DNA of 5,066 bases from an uncultured Oscillospiraceae bacterium (GTDB taxonomy: Bacteria > Bacillota > Clostridia > Oscillospirales > Acutalibacteraceae). Position 1 is the first letter of the stretch. Each line of letters opens with the position of its first letter. Below, piece by piece: positions 1 through 5,066 of the stretch. A program made the translations under genes and the position numbers. The notes under the pieces are model-generated. The model was not told where the DNA came from. It made no database searches and saw only the letters and a list, made by a program, of their open reading frames with translations. The DNA is taken from assembly GCA_900555705.1 (NCBI GenBank), contig USLV01000116.1:1-5066 (forward strand). Reading direction: 5' to 3'.

Positions 1-575
1 GCAGCGGCGTTTTCGCGCGCATGAAGTACGAGAGCGGCGTCCACCGGGTGCAGCGGGTGCCTGAGACCGAATCCGGCGGTCGTATCCACACCTCTACCGC
101 GACGGTCGCGGTGCTGCCCGAGGCGGAGGAGGTTGAGCTCGAAATCAATCCCGCCGACCTGCAAATCGATACCTATCGTGCCAGCGGCGCGGGCGGTCAG
201 CATATCAACAAGACTGAATCCGCGATTCGCATCACCCATCTGCCGACCGGCACCGTGGTGGAATGCCAGGATGAGAGAAGCCAGTTCAAGAATAAAGATA
301 AAGCGATGCGGGTGCTGCGCGCGAGGCTCTATGAGCGCAAGCAGGAGGAGCAGCAGTCGGCGATCGACGCTGACCGCCGGTCGCAGGTTGGTACCGGTGA
401 CCGCAGCGAACGTATCCGCACCTACAATTTTCCGCAGGGACGGGTCACTGATCACCGTATCGGCCTGACGCTCTACAAAATCGATGCCATCATGGACGGA
501 GAGCTCGACGAGATTATCGACGCGCTGGTCACGGCTGACCGGGCGGAAAAGCTGCAGGCGTCGGAAGAGGCATAG
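1..575 (+). CDS. prfA: Peptide chain release factor 1 (RF1), 5'-truncated by window edge
   Basis: RF1 recognises UAA and UAG stop codons in the ribosomal A site and triggers hydrolysis of peptidyl-tRNA. The frame is open to the left edge (first full codon at position 3), so the ATG at 21 is an internal methionine, not the start. About 190 residues are visible; the family is usually about 355-360, so the N-terminal domain and part of domain 2 are missing. Visible landmarks are the ESGVHRVQRVPETES block, whose P-E-T tripeptide (nt 60-68) occupies the place of the PxT stop-codon-reading motif of RF1, and the catalytic GGQ (nt 192-200) inside GAGGQHINKTESAIRITH. The block ECQDERSQ and the later TYNFPQGRVTDHRI are also RF1 hallmarks; RF2 would carry SPF instead of PxT. 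The family glutamine of GGQ is normally methylated by PrmC; prmC does not follow prfA here, as it does in E. coli and B. subtilis. A 35-bp gap separates the stop from the next gene. Confidence 0.97.
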   Translation, partial: SGVFARMKYESGVHRVQRVPETESGGRIHTSTATVAVLPEAEEVELEINPADLQIDTYRASGAGGQHINKTESAIRITHLPTGTVVECQDERSQFKNKDKAMRVLRARLYERKQEEQQSAIDADRRSQVGTGDRSERIRTYNFPQGRVTDHRIGLTLYKIDAIMDGELDEIIDALVTADRAEKLQASEEA

Positions 576-593
576 CCGGAAACGGTATCTTGG

Positions 594-601
594 AAAGGAA
601 G
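594..601 (+). promoter_or_regulatory. Ribosome binding site deciding the sua5 start
   Basis: The purine-rich AAAGGAAG lies about 10 bases before the ATG at 611. An in-frame TTG at 590 would also open the frame, but it lies immediately upstream of this site and has no comparable site of its own. I therefore start the gene at 611. Confidence 0.6.
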
Positions 602-610
602 CGACGAGAA

Positions 611-1624
611 ATGGAGACGCGGCTGCTCGAGGCCACAGAGGCGGGGATCGCGGAGGGAGCCCGTCTGTTGCGGGCGGGCGAGCTGGTGGGAATGCCCACC
701 GAAACAGTATACGGACTGGCGGCGGATGCGAAAAATGGGGCGGCGGTCGCCGGTATTTTTACAGCCAAGGGACGGCCGCAGGACAATCCGCTGATCGTAC
801 ACATCGCGGAGCGGAGCCAGCTCGCTTCACTTGTCACGGATATTCCTTCCGCCGCTGTCCGGCTGGCGGATGTCTGGTGGCCGGGGCCGCTGACCATGAT
901 CTTGCCGAAAGCGGCCTGTATCCCGGACGAGGTGAGCGCCGGACTGCCGACGGTGGCGATCCGGATGCCGTCCCATCCGGTGGCGCGCGCGCTGATACGG
1001 GCTGCGGGACCACTCGCGGCACCCTCCGCCAACCTGTCCGGCAGCCCGTCGCCGACCACGGCCGCCCATGTGATGGCGGATCTGGCGGGACGTATTGCCG
1101 CTGTGCTGGACGGCGGCGAGAGCGGGGTAGGCCTTGAATCCACGGTGGTGGATATGACGGGAGAGACGCCGCGCCTGCTGCGGCCCGGCGGCATCACGCC
1201 GGAGATGCTGCGGGAGACGGCCGGGACGCTGGAGATCGACGACGCGGTGACCCATATGCTGCGCGAAGGTGCGGTCGCGGCGTCTCCGGGTATGAAATAT
1301 AAGCATTATGCGCCGCGGGTCAAGGTGGTGCTGGTGAAGGGATCGCCGGTGCAGTATGCGGCGTTTGTCAACCGGCAGGCCGACGCGGCGGCGATGTGTT
1401 TTGACGGCGAGGAGGCGGCTCTTGATATCCCGACCGTGACATATGGCCGCCGGGAACACCCGGAGGAGCAGGCACACCGCCTGTTCGATGTGCTGCGCCG
1501 CCTGGATGCGCTTTCTGTAAAGACGGTCTACGCTGCGTGCCCTTCGATGGAAGGCGTGGGGCTGGCGGTCTATAACCGCCTGCTGCGGGCGGCCGGATTC
1601 GAGGTGATCATGCTGGATGAATAA
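611..1624 (+). CDS. L-threonylcarbamoyladenylate synthase, long Sua5 type (YrdC + Sua5 domains)
   Basis: The enzyme makes threonylcarbamoyl-AMP from threonine, bicarbonate and ATP in the cytoplasm; TsaB/TsaD/TsaE then move the group onto A37 of tRNAs that read ANN codons (t6A). The protein has 337 residues, the size of the two-domain Sua5 form rather than the roughly 190-residue YrdC/TsaC form. The YrdC domain spans about residues 10-200: MPTETVYGLAADA (28-40), the KGRPQDNPL substrate/nucleotide-binding block (53-61), WPGPLTMIL (90-98), VAIRMPSHP (115-123), APSANLSG (137-144), GLESTVVD (174-181) and LLRPGGIT (189-196). The SPGMKYKHYAPR linker motif (225-236), which in Sua5 proteins closes over the active site, leads into the C-terminal Sua5 domain (about 237-337). 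The start is the ATG at 611 rather than a TTG at 590. Its last 8 bases overlap coaE. Equivalent to B. subtilis YwlC, which also lies close to prfA. Confidence 0.95.
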   Translation: METRLLEATEAGIAEGARLLRAGELVGMPTETVYGLAADAKNGAAVAGIFTAKGRPQDNPLIVHIAERSQLASLVTDIPSAAVRLADVWWPGPLTMILPKAACIPDEVSAGLPTVAIRMPSHPVARALIRAAGPLAAPSANLSGSPSPTTAAHVMADLAGRIAAVLDGGESGVGLESTVVDMTGETPRLLRPGGITPEMLRETAGTLEIDDAVTHMLREGAVAASPGMKYKHYAPRVKVVLVKGSPVQYAAFVNRQADAAAMCFDGEEAALDIPTVTYGRREHPEEQAHRLFDVLRRLDALSVKTVYAACPSMEGVGLAVYNRLLRAAGFEVIMLDE

Positions 1625-2234
1625 ACTGCTGGTGATTGGGCTGACCGGCCCGACGGGCGCGGGGAAGAGCGAGCTGACGGCGATTCTCCGGGAGGAGCAA
1701 ATCCCGGTTGTCGATACCGACCGTCTGGCCAGGGAAGTGGTGGAGCCGGGCGGGGCGTGTCTCGCGAGACTCGTCGAGGCATTTTCCCCGGCGATTTTGC
1801 TGCCGGACGGCAGTCTTGACCGGGGAGCGTTGGCGGCGCGGGCGTTTGCCTCGTCGGAGACAGCGCAGCAGCTGAGCGCGCTGACGCATCCATACATTAT
1901 TGCCCGCACGAAGGTCATACTAAAGGAGTTGGCGGCTGCCGGCGAGCCGCTCACAGTCGTCGACGCGCCGCTGTTGTTCGAAAGCGGCATGGATGCGCTC
2001 TGCGATCACACGATCGCCGTGACCGCGCCCGCTGCCAGGCGACTGGCGCGCATCTGTGGCCGGGACGGCATCACAGAAGAGCAGGCGCGGCGGCGGATGG
2101 CGGCGCAGCAGCCGGACGCCTTCTACGCTGAGCAGGCGGACGAGGTATTGCCGAACGACGCTACGCTTGCGGATTTTCGGGAGCGGGCGAGGGCGCTCGC
2201 TGTCCGTATGAAGAGGTGGCCGCATGAAAGCTAG
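1617..2234 (+). CDS. coaE: Dephospho-CoA kinase
   Basis: This cytoplasmic kinase phosphorylates the 3'-hydroxyl of dephospho-CoA with ATP, the last step of coenzyme A synthesis. The 205-residue length is normal for the family. A P-loop GPTGAGKS (residues 11-18) follows the first strand. Next comes VVDTDRLAREVV (31-42), the counterpart of the family DADxxAREVV signature with Thr in the middle position. The family features THPYI, VVDAPLLFES (the lid/CoA-binding region, 'PLLFE') and RDGITEEQARRRMAAQ follow, then ADEVLPND near the C-terminus, matching the usual ADxVIxN. The start at 1617 lies inside the last codons of sua5 (8-bp overlap), with GAGGTG at 1601-1606 as ribosome binding site ten bases upstream. 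The end overlaps the transglycosylase gene by 11 bp, so translation of the three genes is probably coupled. No anomaly seen. Confidence 0.96.
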   Translation: MNKLLVIGLTGPTGAGKSELTAILREEQIPVVDTDRLAREVVEPGGACLARLVEAFSPAILLPDGSLDRGALAARAFASSETAQQLSALTHPYIIARTKVILKELAAAGEPLTVVDAPLLFESGMDALCDHTIAVTAPAARRLARICGRDGITEEQARRRMAAQQPDAFYAEQADEVLPNDATLADFRERARALAVRMKRWPHES

Positions 2235-2808
2235 CATACGGCCGCTGCGAAGGCTTGGGATATGGTTGCTGGTGCTGTCGGTGCTGGCCGGGCTGGCGCT
2301 GCTGCTGAAGCTCGGCTACCGGCGCTATCTGCAAACCGCCTATCCGACGACATACAGCGAATTCGTACACACCTATGCCGAGCAATACGGACTGCCGCCC
2401 TCGCTGCTCTTTGCGGTGATCCGCGCCGAGAGCAGCTTTCGCCCGGAGGCGGTCTCCACGGCAGAGGCGATGGGACTGATGCAGTTGACGGCCGATACCT
2501 TTGAATGGGCGCAGAGCCGTTCACCGGAGGCGGAGGTGCTGCCGACAGAAGCGCTGTTCGACCCGGAGACGAATATCCACTACGGTGCGCTGGTACTGTC
2601 GATGCTGGGCGAGATGTTTGAGGACGGGGATGCCCGGTTGGCGGCGTATAACGCGGGAATGGGCAATGTGCGGCGCTGGCTGGCCGACCGTCAGTATTCC
2701 GACGACGGCGTCACGCTGCGCGAGATTCCCTATGAGGAGACACGGACGTATATCGAGCGCGTGCACAGAGCGCAGGAGATGTATCAAAAGCTATACGAGA
2801 TAGAGTAG
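2224..2808 (+). CDS. Membrane-anchored Slt-type lytic transglycosylase
   Basis: It is predicted to cleave the MurNAc-GlcNAc bond of peptidoglycan with formation of 1,6-anhydroMurNAc, acting outside the membrane. The 194-residue protein has a basic N-terminus (R6, R9, R10), one hydrophobic segment (about 13-30) with no clear cleavage site or lipobox, and then a single SLT (PF01464-like) domain. Domain landmarks are AVIRAESSF with catalytic Glu69, AMGLMQL (82-88), the helix NIHYGALVLSML (117-128), AAYNAGMGNVRRWL (140-153) and IPYEETRTYIERV (168-180). No LysM, SH3 or other wall-binding domain is present. The start overlaps coaE by 11 bp; AGAGGTGG at 2212-2219 serves as ribosome binding site. Pairing of coaE with such a gene is, from general knowledge, common in Clostridia, so this is ordinary context; a role in wall growth or remodelling is inferred. 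Confidence 0.93.
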   Translation: MKASIRPLRRLGIWLLVLSVLAGLALLLKLGYRRYLQTAYPTTYSEFVHTYAEQYGLPPSLLFAVIRAESSFRPEAVSTAEAMGLMQLTADTFEWAQSRSPEAEVLPTEALFDPETNIHYGALVLSMLGEMFEDGDARLAAYNAGMGNVRRWLADRQYSDDGVTLREIPYEETRTYIERVHRAQEMYQKLYEIE

Positions 2809-2812
2809 GAGG
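2807..2812 (+). promoter_or_regulatory. Strong ribosome binding site deciding the aminopeptidase start
   Basis: A perfect AGGAGG overlaps the TAG stop codon (2806-2808) of the transglycosylase gene. An ATG at 2814 is only one base away, too close for efficient initiation, while the in-frame ATG at 2823 is ten bases away and better placed. The later ATG is therefore chosen. Confidence 0.7.
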
Positions 2813-2822
2813 CATGGTCATC

Positions 2823-4226
2823 ATGGCAGAAAAGACAGAGGCGGAGCGCCTGCGCGAGGCGCTCTTTTATCAACCGGTCAACGCAGCGAAGATGATGGAC
2901 GAGGCAGAGCTCGAGCGGGCGGACGCCTATTGTGAGGAGTACAAGCGCTTTCTGGATGCGGCCAAAACCGAGCGCGAGGCAGTGGAATCCGCCATCCGAC
3001 TGGCGGAGAAGAACGGGTTTGTGCCGTTTGATCGCCGCGCGGCGCTGAAGCCCGGCGACCGGGTCTATGTCAATAACCGCGGCAAGGCGCTGTTGCTCGC
3101 GGTGATCGGCTCGCGGCCGATCACCGACGGCGTTTCCATCGCGGCGGCGCACATCGACTCGCCGCGGCTGGATCTCAAGCCGAACCCGCTGTATGAGGAC
3201 AGCGATCTCGCCTATTTCGATACCCATTACTACGGTGGTATCAAGAAATACCAGTGGACGGCGTTGCCGCTCGCGCTGCACGGCGTAGTCGTGCGGCGGG
3301 ACGGCACGACGGCGCGCATCGCCATCGGCGAGGAGCCGGGCGATCCCGTCTTCTGCGTGACCGACCTGTTGCCGCATCTCGCGGCGGAGCAGATGAAGCG
3401 CACCCTCGGCGAAGGGGTGAAGGGCGAGGATCTCAACATCCTGATCGGTTCCCGGCCCTTCCGCGATGATGAGGGCAGCGAGCTTGTCAAGCTCAATATC
3501 CTCCGCATCCTGCACGAGAAGTACGGAATTACAGAGGCGGATTTCCTCTCTGCCGAGCTGGAGGCTGTCCCGGCGCACACCGCGCGGGATGTCGGCTTTG
3601 ACCGCAGCATGATCGGTGCCTATGGCCACGACGACCGTGTCTGCGCCTACCCGGCATTGACCGCGCTGTTCGCACTGGATGTCCCGGCTTTCACCGCCGT
3701 CACCATGCTGGCGGACAAGGAGGAGATCGGCTCGGACGGCAACACCGGCACCAAGTCGGCCTATTTCCCCTATTTCATCGCGGATCTTGCCGCCGCCTTC
3801 GGCGCGGAGGCACGGCACGTTTTCAGCAGCTCGATCTGTCTGTCGGCGGATGTCAATGTGGCGCTCGATCCGATCTATCCCGAGACGGTGGAGAAACGCA
3901 ACTGCGCCAGGCTCAACCACGGTGTGGTGCTGACGAAATACACCGGCGCCCGCGGCAAATCCGGGACGTCGGATGCATCCGCTGAGCTGATGGGGCAGTT
4001 CCGCCGCATCATGGAGGATGGAGACGTCCGCTGGCAGGCGGGCGAGCTCGGCCGTGTGGATGTCGGCGGCGGCGGCACCGTTGCGAAATATATCGCGAAT
4101 CTCGATGTCGACACCGTTGATCTCGGCGTACCGGTGCTGTCGATGCACGCTCCCTTCGAGGTGGTCGCGAAGCTGGATGTCTATATGGCGCACAAGGCGT
4201 TTCTTGCCCTGCTTGATAGAAAATAA
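2823..4226 (+). CDS. M18-family zinc aminopeptidase
   Basis: M18 enzymes are dinuclear-zinc exopeptidases that remove N-terminal residues, often acidic or neutral ones, from peptides; they form large tetrahedral dodecamers in the cytoplasm. The 467-residue length fits the bacterial M18 type (ApeA/ApeB-like). Visible metal and catalytic motifs, numbered from the ATG at 2823: AAHIDSPRLDLKP (His110 ligand, Asp112), YGHDDR (267-272, bridging Asp), ADKEEIGSDG (297-306; Glu300 as general base, Glu301 as ligand), SADVN (341-345, Asp343 ligand) and SMHAP (440-444, His442 ligand). All six positions of the metal site are intact. Residue roles are assigned by analogy with the family. Substrate preference cannot be read from the sequence. 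A second ATG nine bases upstream (2814) would add three residues. The gene is last in the plus-strand run; its TAA stop lies inside the terminator hairpin. No signal peptide is seen. Confidence 0.95.
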   Translation: MAEKTEAERLREALFYQPVNAAKMMDEAELERADAYCEEYKRFLDAAKTEREAVESAIRLAEKNGFVPFDRRAALKPGDRVYVNNRGKALLLAVIGSRPITDGVSIAAAHIDSPRLDLKPNPLYEDSDLAYFDTHYYGGIKKYQWTALPLALHGVVVRRDGTTARIAIGEEPGDPVFCVTDLLPHLAAEQMKRTLGEGVKGEDLNILIGSRPFRDDEGSELVKLNILRILHEKYGITEADFLSAELEAVPAHTARDVGFDRSMIGAYGHDDRVCAYPALTALFALDVPAFTAVTMLADKEEIGSDGNTGTKSAYFPYFIADLAAAFGAEARHVFSSSICLSADVNVALDPIYPETVEKRNCARLNHGVVLTKYTGARGKSGTSDASAELMGQFRRIMEDGDVRWQAGELGRVDVGGGGTVAKYIANLDVDTVDLGVPVLSMHAPFEVVAKLDVYMAHKAFLALLDRK

Positions 4227-4268
4227 ACAGATCCCGGAGAGATAATTGTCTCTCCGGGATCTGTTTAT
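4223..4268. terminator. Bidirectional terminator hairpin between convergent genes
   Basis: Two perfectly complementary 20-base arms (4223-4242 and 4249-4268) enclose a six-base loop (4243-4248). The inner stem is GC-rich (ATCCCGGAGAGA and its complement), the outer stem A/T-rich. Read on the minus strand the stem closes in TGTTTATTTTC, a fair U-rich tail; on the plus strand it closes in TGTTTATATAAT, a weaker one. It sits exactly between the ends of the M18 gene and the DUF1294 gene, and includes the stop codons of both, so it most likely ends transcription from both sides. Confidence 0.9.
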
Positions 4269-4552
4269 ATAATATCGGTCAATTTTAAAAAAAGCAGAAT
4301 GGCCAGTAATTGAAGGGCGAGCAGCAGCGGAACCCCGACGGTGAATTTCGGCTTGCGGGTTTTGTGACGGATCCGGTACATGACCGGCAACATGGCGGCT
4401 GCGCCGCCCAGCGCGGCACAGAGCAGCAGCGTCGACTCCGGGATACGGCGGCGATGTCGTCTGGCACGGGACTTGTCGAGACAGGTGAGACATACGGTGA
4501 CAAGGCTGATGATCGCCCAGTACAGAAGCAGCAGGGGAAGCCAACGCGGCAT
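4265..4552 (-). CDS. DUF1294 family small membrane protein (YsdA-like)
   Basis: The 95-residue protein matches the DUF1294 family, of unknown function, by several ordered signatures: LDKSRARR (25-32), RRIPESTLL (35-43), a GG pair (49-50), YRIRHKTRKPKF (59-70) and GVPLLLALQ (73-81). Three hydrophobic stretches (about 4-24, 40-58, 71-89) predict three membrane helices joined by short, strongly basic loops. Family length is typically about 85-100, so it appears complete. The ATG at 4552 has AAAGGAT (complement of 4559-4565) as ribosome binding site with suitable spacing; an earlier ATG nearer that site is in another frame. It has its own promoter and forms a single-gene unit, convergent with the aminopeptidase gene and divergent from the lipoprotein gene. 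No biochemical role can be assigned. Confidence 0.92.
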   Translation of the reverse strand: MPRWLPLLLLYWAIISLVTVCLTCLDKSRARRHRRRIPESTLLLCAALGGAAAMLPVMYRIRHKTRKPKFTVGVPLLLALQLLAILLFLKLTDII

Positions 4553-4599
4553 AGAACCATCCTTTCTTTCATATATATGGAGAAAATATCGGCAGGACT

Positions 4600-4629
4600 A
4601 TCATAAAGGAAATTGGAAACATCTGTCAA
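4600..4629 (-). promoter_or_regulatory. Sigma-A-type promoter for the DUF1294 gene
   Basis: Read on the minus strand, a perfect -35 TTGACA (complement of 4624-4629) is followed after 18 bases by TATGAT (complement of 4600-4605), one mismatch from TATAAT. Transcription would begin near 4592-4594, giving a leader of about 40 bases before the ATG at 4552. The surroundings are AT-rich compared with the flanking genes. Confidence 0.8.
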
Positions 4630-4640
4630 GTAAAAAGCGG

Positions 4641-4669
4641 TTGCGGTTATGGAAACAGGGTGGTATGAT
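4641..4669 (+). promoter_or_regulatory. Possible extended -10 promoter overlapping the lipoprotein start (uncertain)
   Basis: TTGCGG (4641-4646), a 17-base spacer and TGG-TATGAT (4661-4669) look like a weak -35 with a good extended -10 element. The expected transcription start would fall near 4676, just downstream of the ATG at 4672, which conflicts with that start codon. It may be a chance match or a sign that initiation differs from the model used here. The same bases include the presumed ribosome binding site AGGGTGG (4657-4663). I see no better plus-strand promoter between 4553 and 4671. Confidence 0.3.
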
Positions 4670-4671
4670 AT

Positions 4672-5066
4672 ATGGGGAATCGTCGAAAAAAAGAAAATGA
4701 GCGACGCAGGTGCGGACGGGCTTTGCAGCTGCTGACGGCCGCGGCTGCGTGTTGTCTGTTGCTGGCGGCCTGTACTGCTTCCGGGAACTCCCCGTCCTCT
4801 GGTACAACAGGAACGACCGCATCTGTGGGCACGACATCCGGGACTATGATCGCCGATACAACTGCCGGCAAAACCGATTTGACTACGATGACCGGCGGAG
4901 AATCTTCTTCGAGCGGTTCTGTGGTATCCGTGCCTGCGGGCTCATCTGTACAGGGAACTACAGCGGAGACGACCCCGCCGTCCGATGTGCCCGTCTCTTC
5001 GAAAACGGGTTCGGCGGATACGACAGCGAAAACGACCGCGATGACCGCTGCCACGACCACCCGCTG
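4672..5066 (+). CDS. Lipoprotein with Thr/Ser-rich linker, 3'-truncated by window edge
   Basis: The frame runs from the ATG at 4672 to the right edge without a stop (131 full codons). Residues 1-16 are basic (MGNRRKKENERRRCGR), 17-33 are hydrophobic, and LLAAC (30-34) is a clean lipobox, so signal peptidase II should cut before Cys34 and the protein should be lipid-anchored on the outer face of the membrane. Residues 35-131 are low-complexity: by hand count 45 of 97 are Ser or Thr, with ten TT pairs or triplets and five TTA units; this looks like an extended linker or stalk. The functional domain, if any, lies beyond the window; extracellular hydrolases or substrate-binding proteins often follow such linkers in Clostridia, but nothing here decides that. 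The start is well constrained because an in-frame TGA occurs at 4666-4668, with AGGGTGG (4657-4663) as a moderate ribosome binding site. It is divergent from the DUF1294 gene across a 119-bp gap. Confidence 0.85.
   Translation, partial: MGNRRKKENERRRCGRALQLLTAAAACCLLLAACTASGNSPSSGTTGTTASVGTTSGTMIADTTAGKTDLTTMTGGESSSSGSVVSVPAGSSVQGTTAETTPPSDVPVSSKTGSADTTAKTTAMTAATTTR

Noticed and set aside
827..1990. A 387-codon open frame on the minus strand opposite sua5 and coaE
   Set aside because: It is antisense to two genes with clear family signatures, its product is low-complexity and basic, and no ribosome binding site or family motif supports it.
2784..4544. A 586-codon open frame on the minus strand opposite the M18 aminopeptidase gene and part of the DUF1294 gene
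   Set aside because: It lies antisense to a gene with a full set of M18 motifs, its translation is rich in Arg/His with no recognisable domain, and it crosses the terminator hairpin. Long antisense frames are expected opposite GC-rich genes.
4310..4606. Plus-strand open frames opposite the DUF1294 gene
   Set aside because: The minus-strand product carries the ordered DUF1294 motifs, a promoter and a ribosome binding site; the plus-strand frames have none of these.
4571..4675. ATATATGG occurring twice (4573-4580 and 4668-4675) as a possible operator repeat
   Set aside because: Eight bases of simple AT-rich sequence in an AT-rich gap recur easily by chance, and there is no dyad symmetry around the copies.
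4672..4773. Twin-arginine (Tat) signal in the lipoprotein N-terminus, because of its Arg-rich stretch
   Set aside because: The arginines are not followed by the expected x-Phe-Leu-Lys pattern; residues after R12-R13 are C-G-R-A-L. A Sec/lipoprotein signal explains the segment.
4647..5060. Minus-strand open frame rich in Val/Ala/Glu opposite the lipoprotein gene
   Set aside because: The composition is the complement of the Thr/Ser-rich codons on the plus strand, where a signal peptide and lipobox identify the real gene.
1..5066. CRISPR array, tRNA/rRNA, insertion sequence, attachment site, riboswitch or defence system
   Set aside because: No regularly spaced repeats, transposase motifs, terminal inverted repeats or structured RNA leaders were found; nearly all of the window is accounted for by ordinary genes.

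Overview
The window looks like a chromosomal housekeeping segment from a GC-rich member of the Clostridia (Bacillota), plausibly the Oscillospirales/Ruminococcaceae side. This rests on high-GC third codon positions, strong AGGAGG-type ribosome binding sites, the gene series RF1 - Sua5 - CoaE - lytic transglycosylase - M18 aminopeptidase, a DUF1294 protein of the Bacillus YsdA type, and a Thr/Ser-rich lipoprotein. The lineage is an inference from gene content and style; no rRNA or other marker is present.

Layout. Positions 1-4226 hold five genes on the plus strand, packed like an operon: the 3' half of prfA (peptide chain release factor 1), the threonylcarbamoyl-AMP synthase of the Sua5 type, coaE (dephospho-CoA kinase), a small membrane-anchored Slt-type lytic transglycosylase, and an M18 zinc aminopeptidase. 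Gaps are 35 bp or less. sua5/coaE overlap by 8 bp and coaE/slt by 11 bp, so translational coupling is likely. The run ends in a perfect 20-bp inverted repeat (4223-4268) that is best read as a bidirectional terminator. The convergent minus-strand gene for a three-helix DUF1294 membrane protein (4265-4552) ends in the same hairpin and has its own good sigma-A-like promoter at 4600-4629. Divergently from it, at 4672, starts a lipoprotein gene with a clear signal peptide and lipobox followed by a long Thr/Ser-rich linker; it runs off the right edge before any functional domain appears.

How the genes fit together. RF1 (termination) and Sua5 (t6A tRNA modification) both serve translation; CoaE finishes coenzyme A synthesis; the transglycosylase remodels peptidoglycan; the aminopeptidase recycles peptides. 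This is a co-transcribed set of basic-maintenance genes rather than one pathway. I see no mobile element, CRISPR array, tRNA or rRNA, and no evidence of a new multi-gene system. The points most worth a second look are the terminator that contains both convergent stop codons, the unresolved promoter/start arrangement of the lipoprotein gene, and what the lipoprotein carries beyond its linker.
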